From NCBI GenBank assembly GCA_907163375.1, contig CAJQUW010008763.1:1-64000 (forward strand): a DNA stretch of 64,000 nucleotides, in the 5' to 3' direction. Position numbers and translations under genes: made by a program. Source of the stretch: Prostheceraeus crozeri. Its lineage: Eukaryota > Platyhelminthes > Polycladida > Euryleptidae. This document shows, one piece after another, positions 29,001-40,671 of this stretch. The notes beneath the pieces were generated by a model. The model was not told the origin of the DNA, did no database searches, and saw nothing but the letters and a program-made list of their open reading frames with translations. Within the stretch, counting starts at the first letter, position 1. Each line of letters starts with the position of its first letter.

Positions 29001-32000
29001 CTAAGGGTGCATAGGAAGACAAACGCATAGAGTTTAGAGGAGAATTCACAAAATGTCACATGTTTGGTACAAACGAGACGTTTGCGCATGGCAAATGTCA
29101 CGATACAACAATGAAATTTGACATGGAGGTACCTGTGACTATTGTGAAGATGCTTAGCATTGACAAACGCGTCATCTAGGGGTGCATAGGATGACAAACG
29201 CATAGAGTTTAGAGGAGAATTCACAAAATGTCACATGTTTGGTACAAACGAGACGTTTGCGCATGGCAAATGTCACGATACAACAATGAAATTTGACATG
29301 GAGGTACCTGTGACTATTGTGAAGATGCTTAGCATTGACAAACGCGTCATCTAAGGGTGCATAGGAAGACAAACGCATAGAGTTTAGAGGAGAATTCACA
29401 AAATGTCACATGTTTGGTACAAACGAGACGTTTGCGCATGGCAAATGTCACGATACAACAATGAAATTTGACATGGAGGTACCTGTGACTATTGTGAAGA
29501 TGCTTAGGATTGACAAACGCGTCATCTAGGGGTGGATAGGAAGACAAACGCATAGAGTTTAGAGGAGAATTCACAAAATGTCACATGTTTGGTACAAACG
29601 AGACGTTTGCGCATGGCAAATGTCACGATACAACAATGAAATTTGACATGGAGGTACCTGTGACTATTGTGAAGATGCTTAGCATTGACAAACGCGTCAT
29701 CTAGGGGTGCATAGGAAGACAAACGCATAGAGTTTAGAGGAGAATTCACAAAATGTCACATGTTTGGTACAAACGAGACGTTTGCGCATGGCAAATGTCA
29801 CGATACAACAATGAAATTTGACATGGAGGTACCTGTGACTATTGTGAAGATGCTTAGCATTGACAAACGCGTCATCTAAGGGTGGATAGGAAGACAAACG
29901 CATAGAGTTTAGAGGAGAATTCACAAAATGTCACATGTTTGGTACAAACGAGACGTTTGCGCATGGCAAATGTCACGATACAACAATGAAATTTGACATG
30001 GAGGTACCTGTGACTATTGTGAAGATGCTTAGCATAGATAAACGCGTCATCTAAGGGTGCATAGGAAGACAAACGCATAGAGTTTAGAGGAGAATTCACA
30101 AAATGTCACATGTTTGGTACAAACGAGACGTTTGCGCATGGCAAATGTCACGATATAACGATGAAATTTGACATGGAGGTACCTGTGACTATTGTAAAGA
30201 TTCTTAGCATTGACAAACGCGTCATCTAAAGTGCATAGGAAGACAAACGCATAGAGTTTAGAGGAGAATTCACAAAATGTCACATGTTTGGTACAAACGA
30301 GACGTTTGCGCATGGCAAATGTCACGATACAACAATGAAATTTGACATGGAGGTACCTGTGACTATTGTGAAGATGCTTAGCATTGACAAACGCGTCATC
30401 TAAGGGTGCATAGGAAGACAAACGCATAGAGTTTAGAGGAGAATTCACAAAATGTCACATGTTTGGTACAAACGAGACGTTTGCGCATGGCAAATGTCAC
30501 GATACAACAATGAAATTTGACATGGAGGTACCTGTGACTATTGTGAAGATGCTTAGCATTGACAAACGCGTCATCTAAGGGTGCATAGGAAGACAAACGC
30601 ATAGAGTTTAGAGGAGAATTCACAAAATGTCACATGTTTGGTACAAACGAGACGTTTGCGCATGGCAAATGTCACGATACAACAATGAAATTTGACATGG
30701 AGGTACCTGTGACTATTGTGAAGATGCTTAGCATTGACAAACGCGTCATCTAAGGGTGCATAGGAAGACAAACGCATAGAGTTTAGAGGAGAATTCACAA
30801 AATGTCACATGTTTGGTACAAACGAGACGTTTGCGCATGGCAAATGTCACGATACAACAATGAAATTTGACATGGAGGTACCTGTGACTATTGTGAAGAT
30901 GCTTAGCATTGACAAACGCGTCATCTAAAGGTGCATAGGAAGACAAACGCATAGAGTTTAGAGGAGAATTCACAAAATGTCACATGTTTGGTACAAACGA
31001 GACGTTTGCGCATGGCAAATGTCACGATACAACAATGAAATTTGACATGGAGGTACCTGTGACTATTGTGAAGATGCTTAGCATTGACAAACGCGTCATC
31101 TAAGGGTGCATAGGAAGACAAACGCATAGAGTTTAGAGGAGAATTCACAAAATGTCACATGTTTGGTACAAACGAGACGTTTGCGCATGGCAAATGTCAC
31201 GATACAACAATGAAATTTGACATGGAGGTACCTGTGACTATTGTGAAGATGCTTAGCATTGACAAACGCGTCATCTAAGGGTGCATAGGAAGACAAACGC
31301 ATAGAGTTTAGAGGAGAATTCACAAAATGTCACATGTTTGGTACAAACGAGACGTTTGCGCATGGCAAATGTCACGATACAACAATGAAATTTGACATGG
31401 AGGTACCTGTGACTATTGTGAAGATGCTTAGCATTGACAAACGCGTCATCTAAGGGTGCATAGGAAGACAAACGCATAGAGTTTAGAGGAGAATTCACAA
31501 AATGTCACATGTTTGGTACAAACGAGACGTTTGCGCATGGCAAATGTCACGATACAACAATGAAATTTGACATGGAGGTACCTGTGACTATTGTGAAGAT
31601 GCTTAGCATTGACAAACGCGTCATCTAAGGGTGCATAGGAAGACAAACGCATAGAGTTTAGAGGAGAATTCACAAAATGTCACATGTTTGGTACAAACGA
31701 GACGTTTGCGCATGGCAAATGTCACGATACAACAATGAAATTTGACATGGAGGTACCTGTGACTATTGTGAAGATGCTTAGCATAGCCAAACGCGTCATC
31801 TAAGGGTGCATAGGAAGACAAACGCATAGAGTTTAGAGGAGAATTCACAAAATGTCACATGTTTGGTACAAACGAGACGTTTGCGCATGGCAAATGTCAC
31901 GATACAACAATGAAATTTGACATGGAGGTACCTGTGACTATTGTGAAGATGCTTAGCATTGACAAACGCGTCATCTAAAGGTGCATAGGAAGACAAACGC

Positions 32001-32594
32001 ATAGAGTTTAGAGGAGAATTCACAAAATGTCACATGTTTGGTACAAACGAGACGTTTGCGCATGGCAAATGTCACGATACAACAATGAAATTTGACATGG
32101 AGGTACCTGTGACTATTGTGAAGATGCTTAGCATTGACAAACGCGTCATCTAAGGGTGCATAGGAAGACAAACGCATAGAGTTTAGAGGAGAATTCACAA
32201 AATGTCACATGTTTGGTACAAACGAGACGTTTGCGCATGGCAAATGTCACGATACAACAATGAAATTTGACATGGAGGTACCTGTGACTATTGTGAAGAT
32301 GCTTAGCATTGACAAACGCGTCATCTAAGGGTGCATAGGAAGACAAACGCATAGAGTTTAGAGGAGAATTCACAAAATGTCACATTTTTGGTACAAACGA
32401 GACGTTTGCGCATGGCAAATGTCACGATACAACAATGAAATTTGACATGGAGGTACCTGTGACTATTGTGAAGATGCTTAGCATTGACAAACGCGTCATC
32501 TAAGGGTGCATAGGAAGACAAACGCATAGAGTTTAGAGGAGAATTCACAAAATGTCACATTTTTGGTACAAACGAGACGTTTGCGCATGGCAAA
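5017..32594. repeat. 175-bp satellite DNA, tandem array of about 157 head-to-tail copies
   Basis: A 175-bp unit repeats without interruption for 27.6 kb in one orientation. At least three units are 174 bp, near 7,830, 8,005 and 30,229. The unit length is close to one nucleosome repeat, as in many centromeric and pericentromeric satellites. Each unit carries three copies of ACAAACG, two of which help form nested dyads: GTTTG-gta-CAAAC and CAAACG-aga-CGTTTG (5,272-5,286 in the second unit). Differences between units are almost all in one stretch of about 40 bp: CATT or CATA; GACA, GATA, GCCA or GAAA; CTAAGG, CTAGGG or CTCAAG; GTGCAT or GTGGAT; GGAAGA or GGATGA. The remaining 135 bp are nearly invariant. 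The first unit begins and the last unit ends mid-repeat. The minus strand shows a 75-codon open frame per unit, but the 175-bp period shifts frame each time, so this is not a gene family. Confidence 0.98.
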
Positions 32595-33670
32595 CAGCTT
32601 GAGGGAGCAATGAATGTTGAAGTTGAGGCATCTGATAGTATAGGGTATACGTTTGACATGGACAACCACTTCTCTTAGCCGGCTCACCAGGTTTGGGGTC
32701 GAATTTTTCGAATATGTCTGGTTTATGGTAGAAATCAACCAATTTTATCGTGCTTAACATTGCAATGAGCGTGCTGGATTGCCCACCACGTTTTCTACTA
32801 CAGGCATCTGGCAATATGATTGGATTGTGAGTCCAAAATGTCAGACATAAAGGAATAATGACACATGATTTCGCTTATGTGGGTATAGTTGGGAAGTTCA
32901 AGATATTTCGAAAAAAAATAAAAATTTAATTGTGAGTGATTTGATTTGCTGAAAATGGACTAATCATGGAACATTTCTCTAAACATTTGCAAATGCGTTT
33001 TCAAAGTCGAATACGTATGCATAAGTAATTCACGAAAAACCAATTTAAGTGACCAGTTTAGCGTTGTTTAATTTCTTCAGATATTGTATCTAATAATAGT
33101 AGTCGCAAGAGAAGTTTGTGTGTGAAAGATCTATCACATAGTTGATCTCCTAACTAAATGATCTCATGATTTTCAGAGAATTTCATCACAAATTTTCAAG
33201 TGATGAGTTAGCCACACCCTCTGCCTGGTTCGGTATTCTTGAAAATGATAATTTCATTGCGTGGTCAATGTCTTTCCATTCATGATATTTGTTTTGCGAC
33301 TCGTTCCTACTGCATCTATTAAACGTCCTCTTCCAATCTTCGGTAGGATGGACGGTCGTCTATTGATGTTTGGTCTCCTTTATGTCTTCTTCTTCACTTG
33401 CAGGCGCAAATCGTCCTTCATGTTGGTGGAAAAATGATCCTTGCAGGTTTCCTTGGGCATCTTTTGGAAGATTGCTTTTCAATTTCTAAATTCATGACTC
33501 GTCGAACTAGACTTCAGTTTCTCCTCTGGCAAGGTGACTGAAAAAGGATGATGATCGAACTTTTTCGAATTCATGTATCGAATTGGATAGTAGATTCAAT
33601 TGTTGATGCATCTCTTGTCTGTCCGTTACTCATGATAGTCCGCACACCTTAAGTGAAATCAAATAAACTG
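32595..33670. other. right flank of satellite, no gene recognised
   Basis: The satellite stops abruptly at GCGCATGGCAAA and unrelated sequence follows. The minus strand has an 89-codon frame (32,545-32,814) containing EKFDPKPGEPAKRSG; it runs into the satellite and I do not recognise it. The rest has only short frames. Confidence 0.45.
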
Positions 33671-33861
33671 GTCTCCGTGGCTAAGTGCTTGGCATAGCGA
33701 TCTTTCGGTCCAGAGGTAGAGCTCCGAGAGTGTCATAGGAAGTCGTCAGGAAGGGCATCCGGACTAAAAGATCACAACGTTCCAGATTAATGTCTGACTG
33801 TGTCAGCACCGTCCAAGCCCTAGTAAGGCAGAGCAGTGACGTTAAACCATCACACACACAA
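33671..33861 (+). mobile_element. tRNA-derived SINE, copy 1
   Basis: About 190 bp beginning GTCTCCGTGGCTAAGTGC and ending in a CA-rich tail. It shares most of its length with a minus-strand copy at 57,870-58,058, including GCTTGGCATAGCGATCTTT near the head and TCTGACT(G/A)TGTCAGCACCG in the body. By eye the two are roughly 75-80% identical. The head resembles a tRNA gene with A- and B-box-like segments at the usual spacing. Compared with copy 2 the A box region has lost a few bases, so it is probably dead. SINEs have no coding capacity and depend on a LINE for movement; the partner is not evident here. Confidence 0.78.
33678..33725 (+). promoter_or_regulatory. degenerate Pol III A and B boxes of SINE copy 1
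   Basis: TGGCTAAGTG (33,678-33,687) matches the tRNA A box loosely, and GGTAGAGCTCC (33,715-33,725) matches the B box loosely. Both are weaker than in copy 2, so transcription from this copy is doubtful. Confidence 0.5.
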
Positions 33862-35290
33862 ATATAGATGGCTGCAAAACTGGCCACTGAATGTGCAGAG
33901 AACAACTTTGATATTTTGACATTCAGTGTTTATTTGAGCGAACATGACACCTTCTTCTTGCATTCAACTATCGTGTTTCACATAATATTGCAGTAAGTCG
34001 ATACATAGGCATACATACGAAAAACAGGGCGGTTAACGAAGCTTTTTAAACTGCAACTGTATGTTTTCAAACATTTTCTTCTTGGTTGAGGTACATGAAA
34101 ATATTGTGTAAACAACAAATTCAACGTAAATACCATCGACATGATACAACCACAAATTTTTTCAAGCTAGACGTTGGTGGCAGTACATGACTTCGTCAAC
34201 TTTAAATAAAAATACATTTTCAAATTCAAGCGGGGCTAACAAGCATTTTTCAGCACCATTTAAGAGAAAGAATTGCATAGCATCCTAACATCTGGCAAAC
34301 ATATTTGACTGCCAATAAACATACATGAAAACTCCAATTGCTGAAAGACATCAAATCGTACCACGCAAATCTTTGAAATTGAAATACTCTAACACAAATA
34401 TTATCATCTAATTCCCTTTTGCCTTCAAACTTGACATTTGTGAAACCAACTATCCCTGAATATATACTACCATTAAATGCTATCACATGCATGTATGTAA
34501 TAAAGCTACAAAAAGTACAAATATAATAATATGAATCATCTGTTAAACAGAAAGAAGCAGGCTTGCGTACTCGGAGGGCTCATAATGTCTGCTATCTATT
34601 AAATAAAAAAAAATCGAGTCCACGTTTTATGAATGATGGGAATTTCAGATCGTAGTTCGTTTTTCTTCTCAAGCAGCTCATCTTCTCTCATAAGTTCGCC
34701 AATTTCAAGTTTGCTCTCGATTCGTTTGAAGAAAAACGTCATCAAACAAACGTCTTTGTGTTTGTTGTGTCTTGAACGATGTTTCGCTATAGTTTTTGTT
34801 CACTTCGCAGTCTCCAGTTATACTTGAACTCTTCAGATGCGCAACGTTGTGACTGAAATTTTGGGAGAGCATTGTACCAAAATGCTCGCTCAAGCGGAGT
34901 TCTTGCGGCGATGATGATGCTTTGATGGTGCGATGATTCCTTTCAACAATTTCAAATGATGTGAAACATTGCAAAATATATATAAATATTTAATTTATTT
35001 GATTATAGAAATTTAGGTAGCCCTTGAGAGGAATGACGATCGTTCCCACAGGCAAACCAGGCAAGGTCAAAATTTTCTTAAAGAACACACAAATTGACAA
35101 CTGTCATTTAACAGTGGGCGAGCGAAAATTGCATATTGCTAAACAGAGCTTTTTATTTCCTGTATGCTCTCGTTGACGGATCCTCGCTGTAGAATCGCGA
35201 ACTCTGTGACATATATACACACAACGATCGAAAAACTCCTTGCATGAGAAAATTCCAAAAATCAATAACTTCCGTGAGAGATTGGCAACC
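33862..35290. other. no gene recognised
   Basis: AT-rich spacer between the SINE and the 3' end of the LINE. Short frames on both strands (for example a serine-rich one at 34,633-34,827) have no domain or splice context. No structural RNA is visible. Confidence 0.5.
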
Positions 35291-37905
35291 TTTTATTTAT
35301 TTATCTATTTCCACGAATCATTTTTAAGTGGCATTTCGTTAGACACTACAAGGCCACTTTACAATTAGACATATTGCAACATAACATCTGGATCAGAAAA
35401 TAGAGTGGAAGTAAACAGTTAAGAAATGCTGGAGAGAGAGAGAGAGAAAAACGGGGTCACTCGAAACAGTGCGAAAGTAGTTGTGTCTTAAGGCTTCGTT
35501 TGAATGACGAGACGGATGCAGAAGATTTAATTGATAATTGAAGTTTGTTCCAAGCACGAGCGGCGCATATTGAAAACGCTCGGTCACCAATAGTTTTACC
35601 GCGCGTCGTTGGTATAGCTAGAGCCATCAGAGACGATGATCGCAGGTGTGGTCTCGATTTTAGTTCAGAAACCAACTGGAGACAGCTTCTGAGGTAGGAT
35701 GGACCTTCATCATTAAGACAACGAAACACTATAACGAACAGTCGGTATTCAATGCGATATCGAATAGGGAGCCATTGTAAGGAGGTAAGCAAAGGCGTGA
35801 TGTGGTCATCGCTGCGAGAATTGAAGATGAGTCTTGCACTAGCGTTAAGGACCGATTGCAGTCGAGAAATGATACTGAGGGGCAAGTCCTGGTATAAGCT
35901 GCAGCAGTAATTGAGACGCGAGTGCACAATGCTGACTATAACAGTAGACAGAACCGACTGAGGAACACAATTACGAATTGATCTTATCTGGCGAAGAGCG
36001 CTGAAACACGAAGAAACTGTCTGCTGAATATGGCATTTCATGGAGAGGGTCGAATCGAGACAGATGCCAAGATTGCGGACTTTCTTGACTGGTATTACCG
36101 AATGGCTGCCTATGAACAGTGGAAGGTGAGGAACCAAATTCTGACGACGTTGTGAAGAACACCACATCACTTCAGTCTTGGCGATGTCAAGTTGAAGGCA
36201 GTTAGAGTGTAGCCATTTTGAAACTTCATTTATACAGGAAGTCATGTGTCGTGTCAATGAATCAGTGTCCGAAGGAGAGCAGGAGCCATAAATCTGAATA
36301 TCGTCAGCGTAAAAATGAAATTGCAATCCATGAGATCTGATGACATCGGCCAAATCAGCAATGTAAAACACAAAAAGAATTGGGACCAGGACAGAGCCTT
36401 GTGGGACACCATAGACGACAGTGGACGGAGTGGAACTGGAGCCGTTCGAGGATACGCATTGCTGCCTGTTTGAGAGGAAGGACGAGAACCATCTTAAAAC
36501 TGTCCCGCCAAGGCCGAACGATAATTCCAGACGTTTCAGTAGGATTTTGTGATTCACGGTATCGAAAGCGGATGTCAGATCAAGTAGGCAGAGGAGGGTA
36601 AGGTCACCTTTATCAGAAGCAAGCAGAATATCAGATGTAATTTTCAACAGAACCGTCTCACAAGAATGATAAGAGCGGTAAGCCGATTATAAGGATGGAA
36701 ACAAAGAGTGAGCCTTAATATAGATCAGGAGCTGACGGGCGACGAAACGCTCAAGTAGTTTAGATAGAGTACAAAGGTTTGATATTGGGCGGTATGAAGT
36801 AGGATCATCAGAACATCGTTGACCCTTCTTGAGAACCGGAGTGATGTTGACTTCTTTCCACAGACTCGGGAACGAGCCCGACCTCAGTGACTCATTGATA
36901 GTATGAGCGATGAATGGTGCGAGAATATCAATGTTAGACTTCAATAGATGAGTAGGCAAAGGATCATTCTGACTTTGTTTGTTGGGAAGCTTTAATGTGG
37001 CTGATACAATATCGGAGATGGATAGGCGACGGAATTCATTGAAAGAGCAACCCGCTGGTGCTGAAGAGAAGTCAGGTTTGGTGGAGGCAGGAAGACACCG
37101 ATATATGGCGTTGATTTTACTGTCAAAATGCCGATGGAATTCTGCTGCCGTGATGTGTACGTCAGGCTTGGTTTTCCCACGTCCCAACAAGCCATTTATG
37201 GATGACCACAACAGTTTCGGACGGTGCTGCTCAGGCGAAATCTTAGAGCGCCAGAACTGCTCACGCTTCGACTTTGTGAGATTTCGGTATGAAAGACGAG
37301 TGACTTTCAGTTCTGGTGCTCTGGCGACAGTTTCAGGAGAAGCAATTCGAGTAAGACGCTTGACTTGACGTTCGAGCCTTCTGACCTGGCGTTTGTAACG
37401 TAGACAGTCTTCGTCGTACCACGGATCAGAGGTGCGTTGGCGACAGCGTACAGTTTTCCAGGGAATATGAGTGTCAAGAAAATCGGTGATGATGTTGTTG
37501 TACTTAGCTGCAAGTCTCTCAGGATCAGATGCAACAAATAGATTAACATCACCAATGTCAGACGAAGCCACGGATATGCGGAAAGAGTCAACATCAAGAC
37601 GCCGGAAAGGACGGACTGATGCTGTATGATACACTGTTGGAGGACGCTGAAGAGGAGCTGACCAATTGATCAACCAATGATCCGATAGGCCAGGATCGGA
37701 GACTCTAGTGGCCATAGGTAGGAGATCAGATCTTGTGGCGACAATATCAATAGTACCACCACAGTCGTGTGTCGGGCCCTTGATGCAACAAGTGAGACCA
37801 TACGCATCGAAAAGGTTAAGCAGAGATCGAGCCGCTGTATCGTCAGGTTTCTCGATATGAATGTTGAAATCCCCAGCAAGAAACAGACGTGACGTTTTTT
37901 GACGC
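35291..37905 (-). mobile_element. CR1/L2-group LINE, 5'-truncated
   Basis: The element reads on the minus strand from about 37,905 to 35,291. It contains the end of an endonuclease domain, a full reverse transcriptase and a C-terminal domain. After these comes a 3' UTR with a GA-rich run, and it ends in an (ATAAA)-like short tandem tail (TTTTATTTATTTATCTATTT on the plus strand, from 35,291). Short tandem tails rather than poly-A are usual in the CR1/L2 group. The 5' end stops abruptly inside a gypsy-type fossil whose reading continues to the right, so this LINE appears to have inserted into, or recombined with, that older element. With one internal stop over about 2.4 kb of coding sequence, it is among the youngest elements in the window. 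Confidence 0.9.
35457..37905 (-). pseudogene. LINE ORF2 remnant: endonuclease end plus reverse transcriptase
   Basis: The minus strand is open in a single frame except for one TAA at 36,687-36,689. The frame starts within the endonuclease (LAGDFNIHIEK near 37,880; LSDHW, the catalytic SDH motif, near 37,677-37,690). The reverse transcriptase follows with SYRPISNL in the fingers, LLDLTSAFDTV with the first catalytic Asp, VPQGSVL near 36,400, and YADD at about 36,300-36,311. All catalytic residues I can see are intact. The C-terminal part (QWLPIRYRIEYRL, then ARAWNKLQ) is typical of CR1/L2-like and related LINEs. The N-terminal half of the endonuclease and any ORF1 are missing. The single stop sits just before SAYRSYHSCETV, where relatives read Q. 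It is inactive but recent. The product would have nicked target DNA and reverse-transcribed its own RNA. Confidence 0.88.
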
Positions 37906-39290
37906 GGCGTATTCCTCGGTTACTATTATGTCATCTACATAATTGTCAATTACTTCTTGATCTCTTCTCTTATTCCAAGCACCTCTATGAGGATACGTAT
38001 CATGATTCTAAGGGCACTGTTTAGACCGAACCCAAGTAGAGCAAGACAGTATTTGTGCCCTTGGAAGTTAACAATTTGGTGTGGCCATAACTCTTCATCA
38101 ATATGGATTTGAAGATAAACGTCTTTCAACTCCAATAACTTGCATGAAAGTCCTACCATCCTCCATTTTCTCAGCTTCTCTTCGCATACATCTGAGTTTC
38201 CTGTGCAACTCATAATAAAGTCATCTAATTGACGATAGTCTAACACCGGTATTTCTTTTTCCTTTATCACTTGATCTTGATCTACAGCTATCATGGTTGC
38301 CTTTATCTCACTTTCTCATGGTTTCAGTCATTCATTCTCAATCCATTCATTTACTTTCTTTCAAAATTCTTGTTGTAAATGCGGCTTTATACCATAGTTA
38401 GGAACAAAATTTTAATTTCTCAAATGATTCCACTTCCATTTAGCCACCCATTTCCCATCTTGAAAGTTCGCAGAGAAATCATTTTCATCAATCGGCTTCT
38501 CTTAAGACTTTTTCTATCGTTCACGTTAACCCAACCTCTTCAAGGACTGATGCCAAATCTCCTCCAACGTGGCAATGCCGTTGTAAATGTTAACTTCAAA
38601 ACAATCATTCCAACAAGAAAATCGGGTCATCTCAGATCTCATCGATAACAAAGCACCTCATGTTTAGGTCTCCAATTCGCGTTCTTATCGAAGCAACAGC
38701 TTGGAACACGCTTGATGCATGCCTTCCAGAAACTGTAGAGACAAAGCATGCGAATCGTTATAACTGACAGTTAAACTTTCGACACAAATCGGTTGTTGTG
38801 ATTGTTCTTGTTGATACAGTTTCTACAAGTGTTTTGATGCCAACTCCTTCGATGTGTCTTATATTGATTGCACTTGTAGCATCTCCGCTTTTCTTCCGAC
38901 GAGCGACAGAACTTTGCATTGTGACTGATCCTTTCGCATTTAGGCCTTTTGTACTTGCACTCAAACCTAATTTGAACATTTTTAGAGTATTGACTACCAA
39001 ATTGCGTCCTCATTGCCAGAGCTGTACAGCTATTCTTCTAATCTTTTGACAATGTCCTTGCTGTTTCCACTATTTCAAATAAATTTAACGAGTCAGTGCT
39101 TATTTGAGACTTAGTTCGCATAGTTCTTGCAGTTTCTTTTGACAGTCCTGTTGTAAAAGTGTGAATAAAAACTCCTTGCTTTTAATGTCACATAGGGACA
39201 CCAGTCTTTCTATACTTGCCAAATACGGATGTACGTCTACTATCTCCGAATTATCCCGCCTGTAGTTTCTTAGCAGTCTATTTTACGCAC
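37905..39290 (-). mobile_element. Ty3/gypsy-type LTR retrotransposon fossil
   Basis: On the minus strand this stretch carries remains of gag near 38,760-39,290, with a Cys/His-rich nucleocapsid-like segment (CYKCNQ and nearby cysteines). The start of a reverse transcriptase follows near 37,905-38,300, with VLDYRQLDDF, DVYLQIHIDEELWP and LLGFGLNSA; these are characteristic of the gypsy-group polymerase. No LTRs are visible. The copy is fragmentary and clearly broken in many places, and it is older than the LINE that abuts it at about 37,905. Integrase and envelope-like parts are not seen in the window. Confidence 0.8.
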
Positions 39291-40491
39291 CCTATAGGAT
39301 TAAAAAGGTAATAAAAATGAATGTCTTGTGAAGTCATTAGATTATTATTTGTTCTCATAAATGTCAGATTACATGTTTTTTGACTGCTGACTAGAAATCG
39401 GTTCCGTAATTAAGATGTCCACATCGACTTCTATTATTAGCTTCTAGGATTGCTTATTTTTCTAAAGGTAATGAAGCTTTACTCGCATTATTCCAATCGC
39501 ATTCTGTGCGCTCATTGCTGCAAACTGCGCATATATTGCTTTCGTAGCGCTTCCCTTTTCTTTGTCAAATGATTTTTGTTAGTACTTGGAGATACTTGTA
39601 TGACCATTTGGGAAAAGACAATCTCTAGGAGAACAATGTAGCGCAGTTTATCTCAGTGAATGCACAGAATACAATTCGAACTACATATGTGAGCGGACTT
39701 CAATACGTTTAGAAAAATATAGGAACCACAGAAGCTAAAACTCGATGCGCACAAAATCGTAAATGAGAAATTAGGGTTAGTAATTGGAGGAGTCATAATG
39801 CCGTAAATTTCAGCATAAACACCGAAGTGAGTAGCATTATGATGCGCCGGCGGAATGTCCTTACCAATCTCTGCCTGGTTTGACCTTTAATATATTCATT
39901 TTCAGTGTATCATAATGTGGTCACAACAGTGACGTGCGGTGCCACTTATCAATAGGCATGCGATGCGCACAGACGGAATTTTATAGTTTTTAAACGCCCA
40001 TTCGCTGAAAGTTAGTACATCGTCTTTGCATATCATATTCGTATATAGCATTTATCAAATTCGATATCGAAAAGTGCGTTAATTTAGTTTCTAGAATCTT
40101 GAACATTTTCATCACTCTGTTGATTGCTATTGAATTTATATAAAAAATATTTGTTCTTCACGAGTGTGACAGGTACTTATCGAATATATGTGAAATTGAA
40201 GTTCATCCTCCCCAACTTTTTGATTAAGTCATCGATGACATCATGCAAAGATCTTTCTTGCCTGGTTTGTAGGTTAAAGTTTTCTCAATTGACATTCAGG
40301 CTTGAGCTTCCACACAGCCAGGGAAAATCGTCTTATCGACGAATATACACCTTTCCGTCTTTCGACGCTCCAGTGTGCATATGAAATTTGGGCATCGGCC
40401 GCTCAGCTTCAACAACAACTTTTTGGCAAATATTCTGCCAGAATATTTTGCTCTTTTTAGCAAATCGGTAGCAATGTCAAAGATAGTTCTG
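39291..40491. other. no gene recognised
   Basis: AT-rich spacer between the gypsy-type and copia-type fossils. Only short frames are present and I see no named repeat. Confidence 0.45.
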
Positions 40492-40671
40492 TGCTAAAAG
40501 GTAAGTACGTCACACTAGAGCGATGGGCCACATGAAATATTTGAGATCTCTATTGTATTGAACGCAGTTGTTTTCACGCTAATAAAAGCCCCACAGACAG
40601 AAACTGTAACGAAATAGAAAAGTCTCTTATAAAATACGAGACTAGTGCATATACAAATCATAGATGTAACA
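40492..40671 (-). repeat. 3' LTR of the copia-type fossil
   Basis: Begins TGCTAAAAGG and ends GTAACA on the plus strand, so it is bounded by TG...CA. It aligns along its length with the LTR at 43,759-43,963, with an estimated 10-15% substitution by eye plus a length difference of about 25 bp. That amount of divergence suggests an old insertion. Confidence 0.85.

Noticed and set aside
5024-32548. About 150 near-identical 75-codon open frames as a tandem gene family
   Set aside because: They are produced by one stop-poor frame of a 175-bp satellite. The period is not a multiple of three, each frame overlaps the next by about 53 bp, and there is no spacer, promoter or splice context.
5017-32594. 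CRISPR-like array
   Set aside because: The repeat is the full 175-bp unit with no unique spacers; the variable 40 bp have only a few recurring states. The setting is eukaryotic.
33671-33861. A functional tRNA gene
   Set aside because: The tRNA-like head lacks a plausible cloverleaf, its boxes are degenerate, and the body is shared with a second dispersed copy, so it is a SINE.
34633-34827. Serine-rich 64-codon frame as a gene
   Set aside because: Low-complexity TCT/TCA-type sequence gives the serines; no start context, splice sites or domain.
35393-37879. Several other open frames on both strands across the LINE
   Set aside because: They are shadows of the endonuclease/reverse transcriptase frame.
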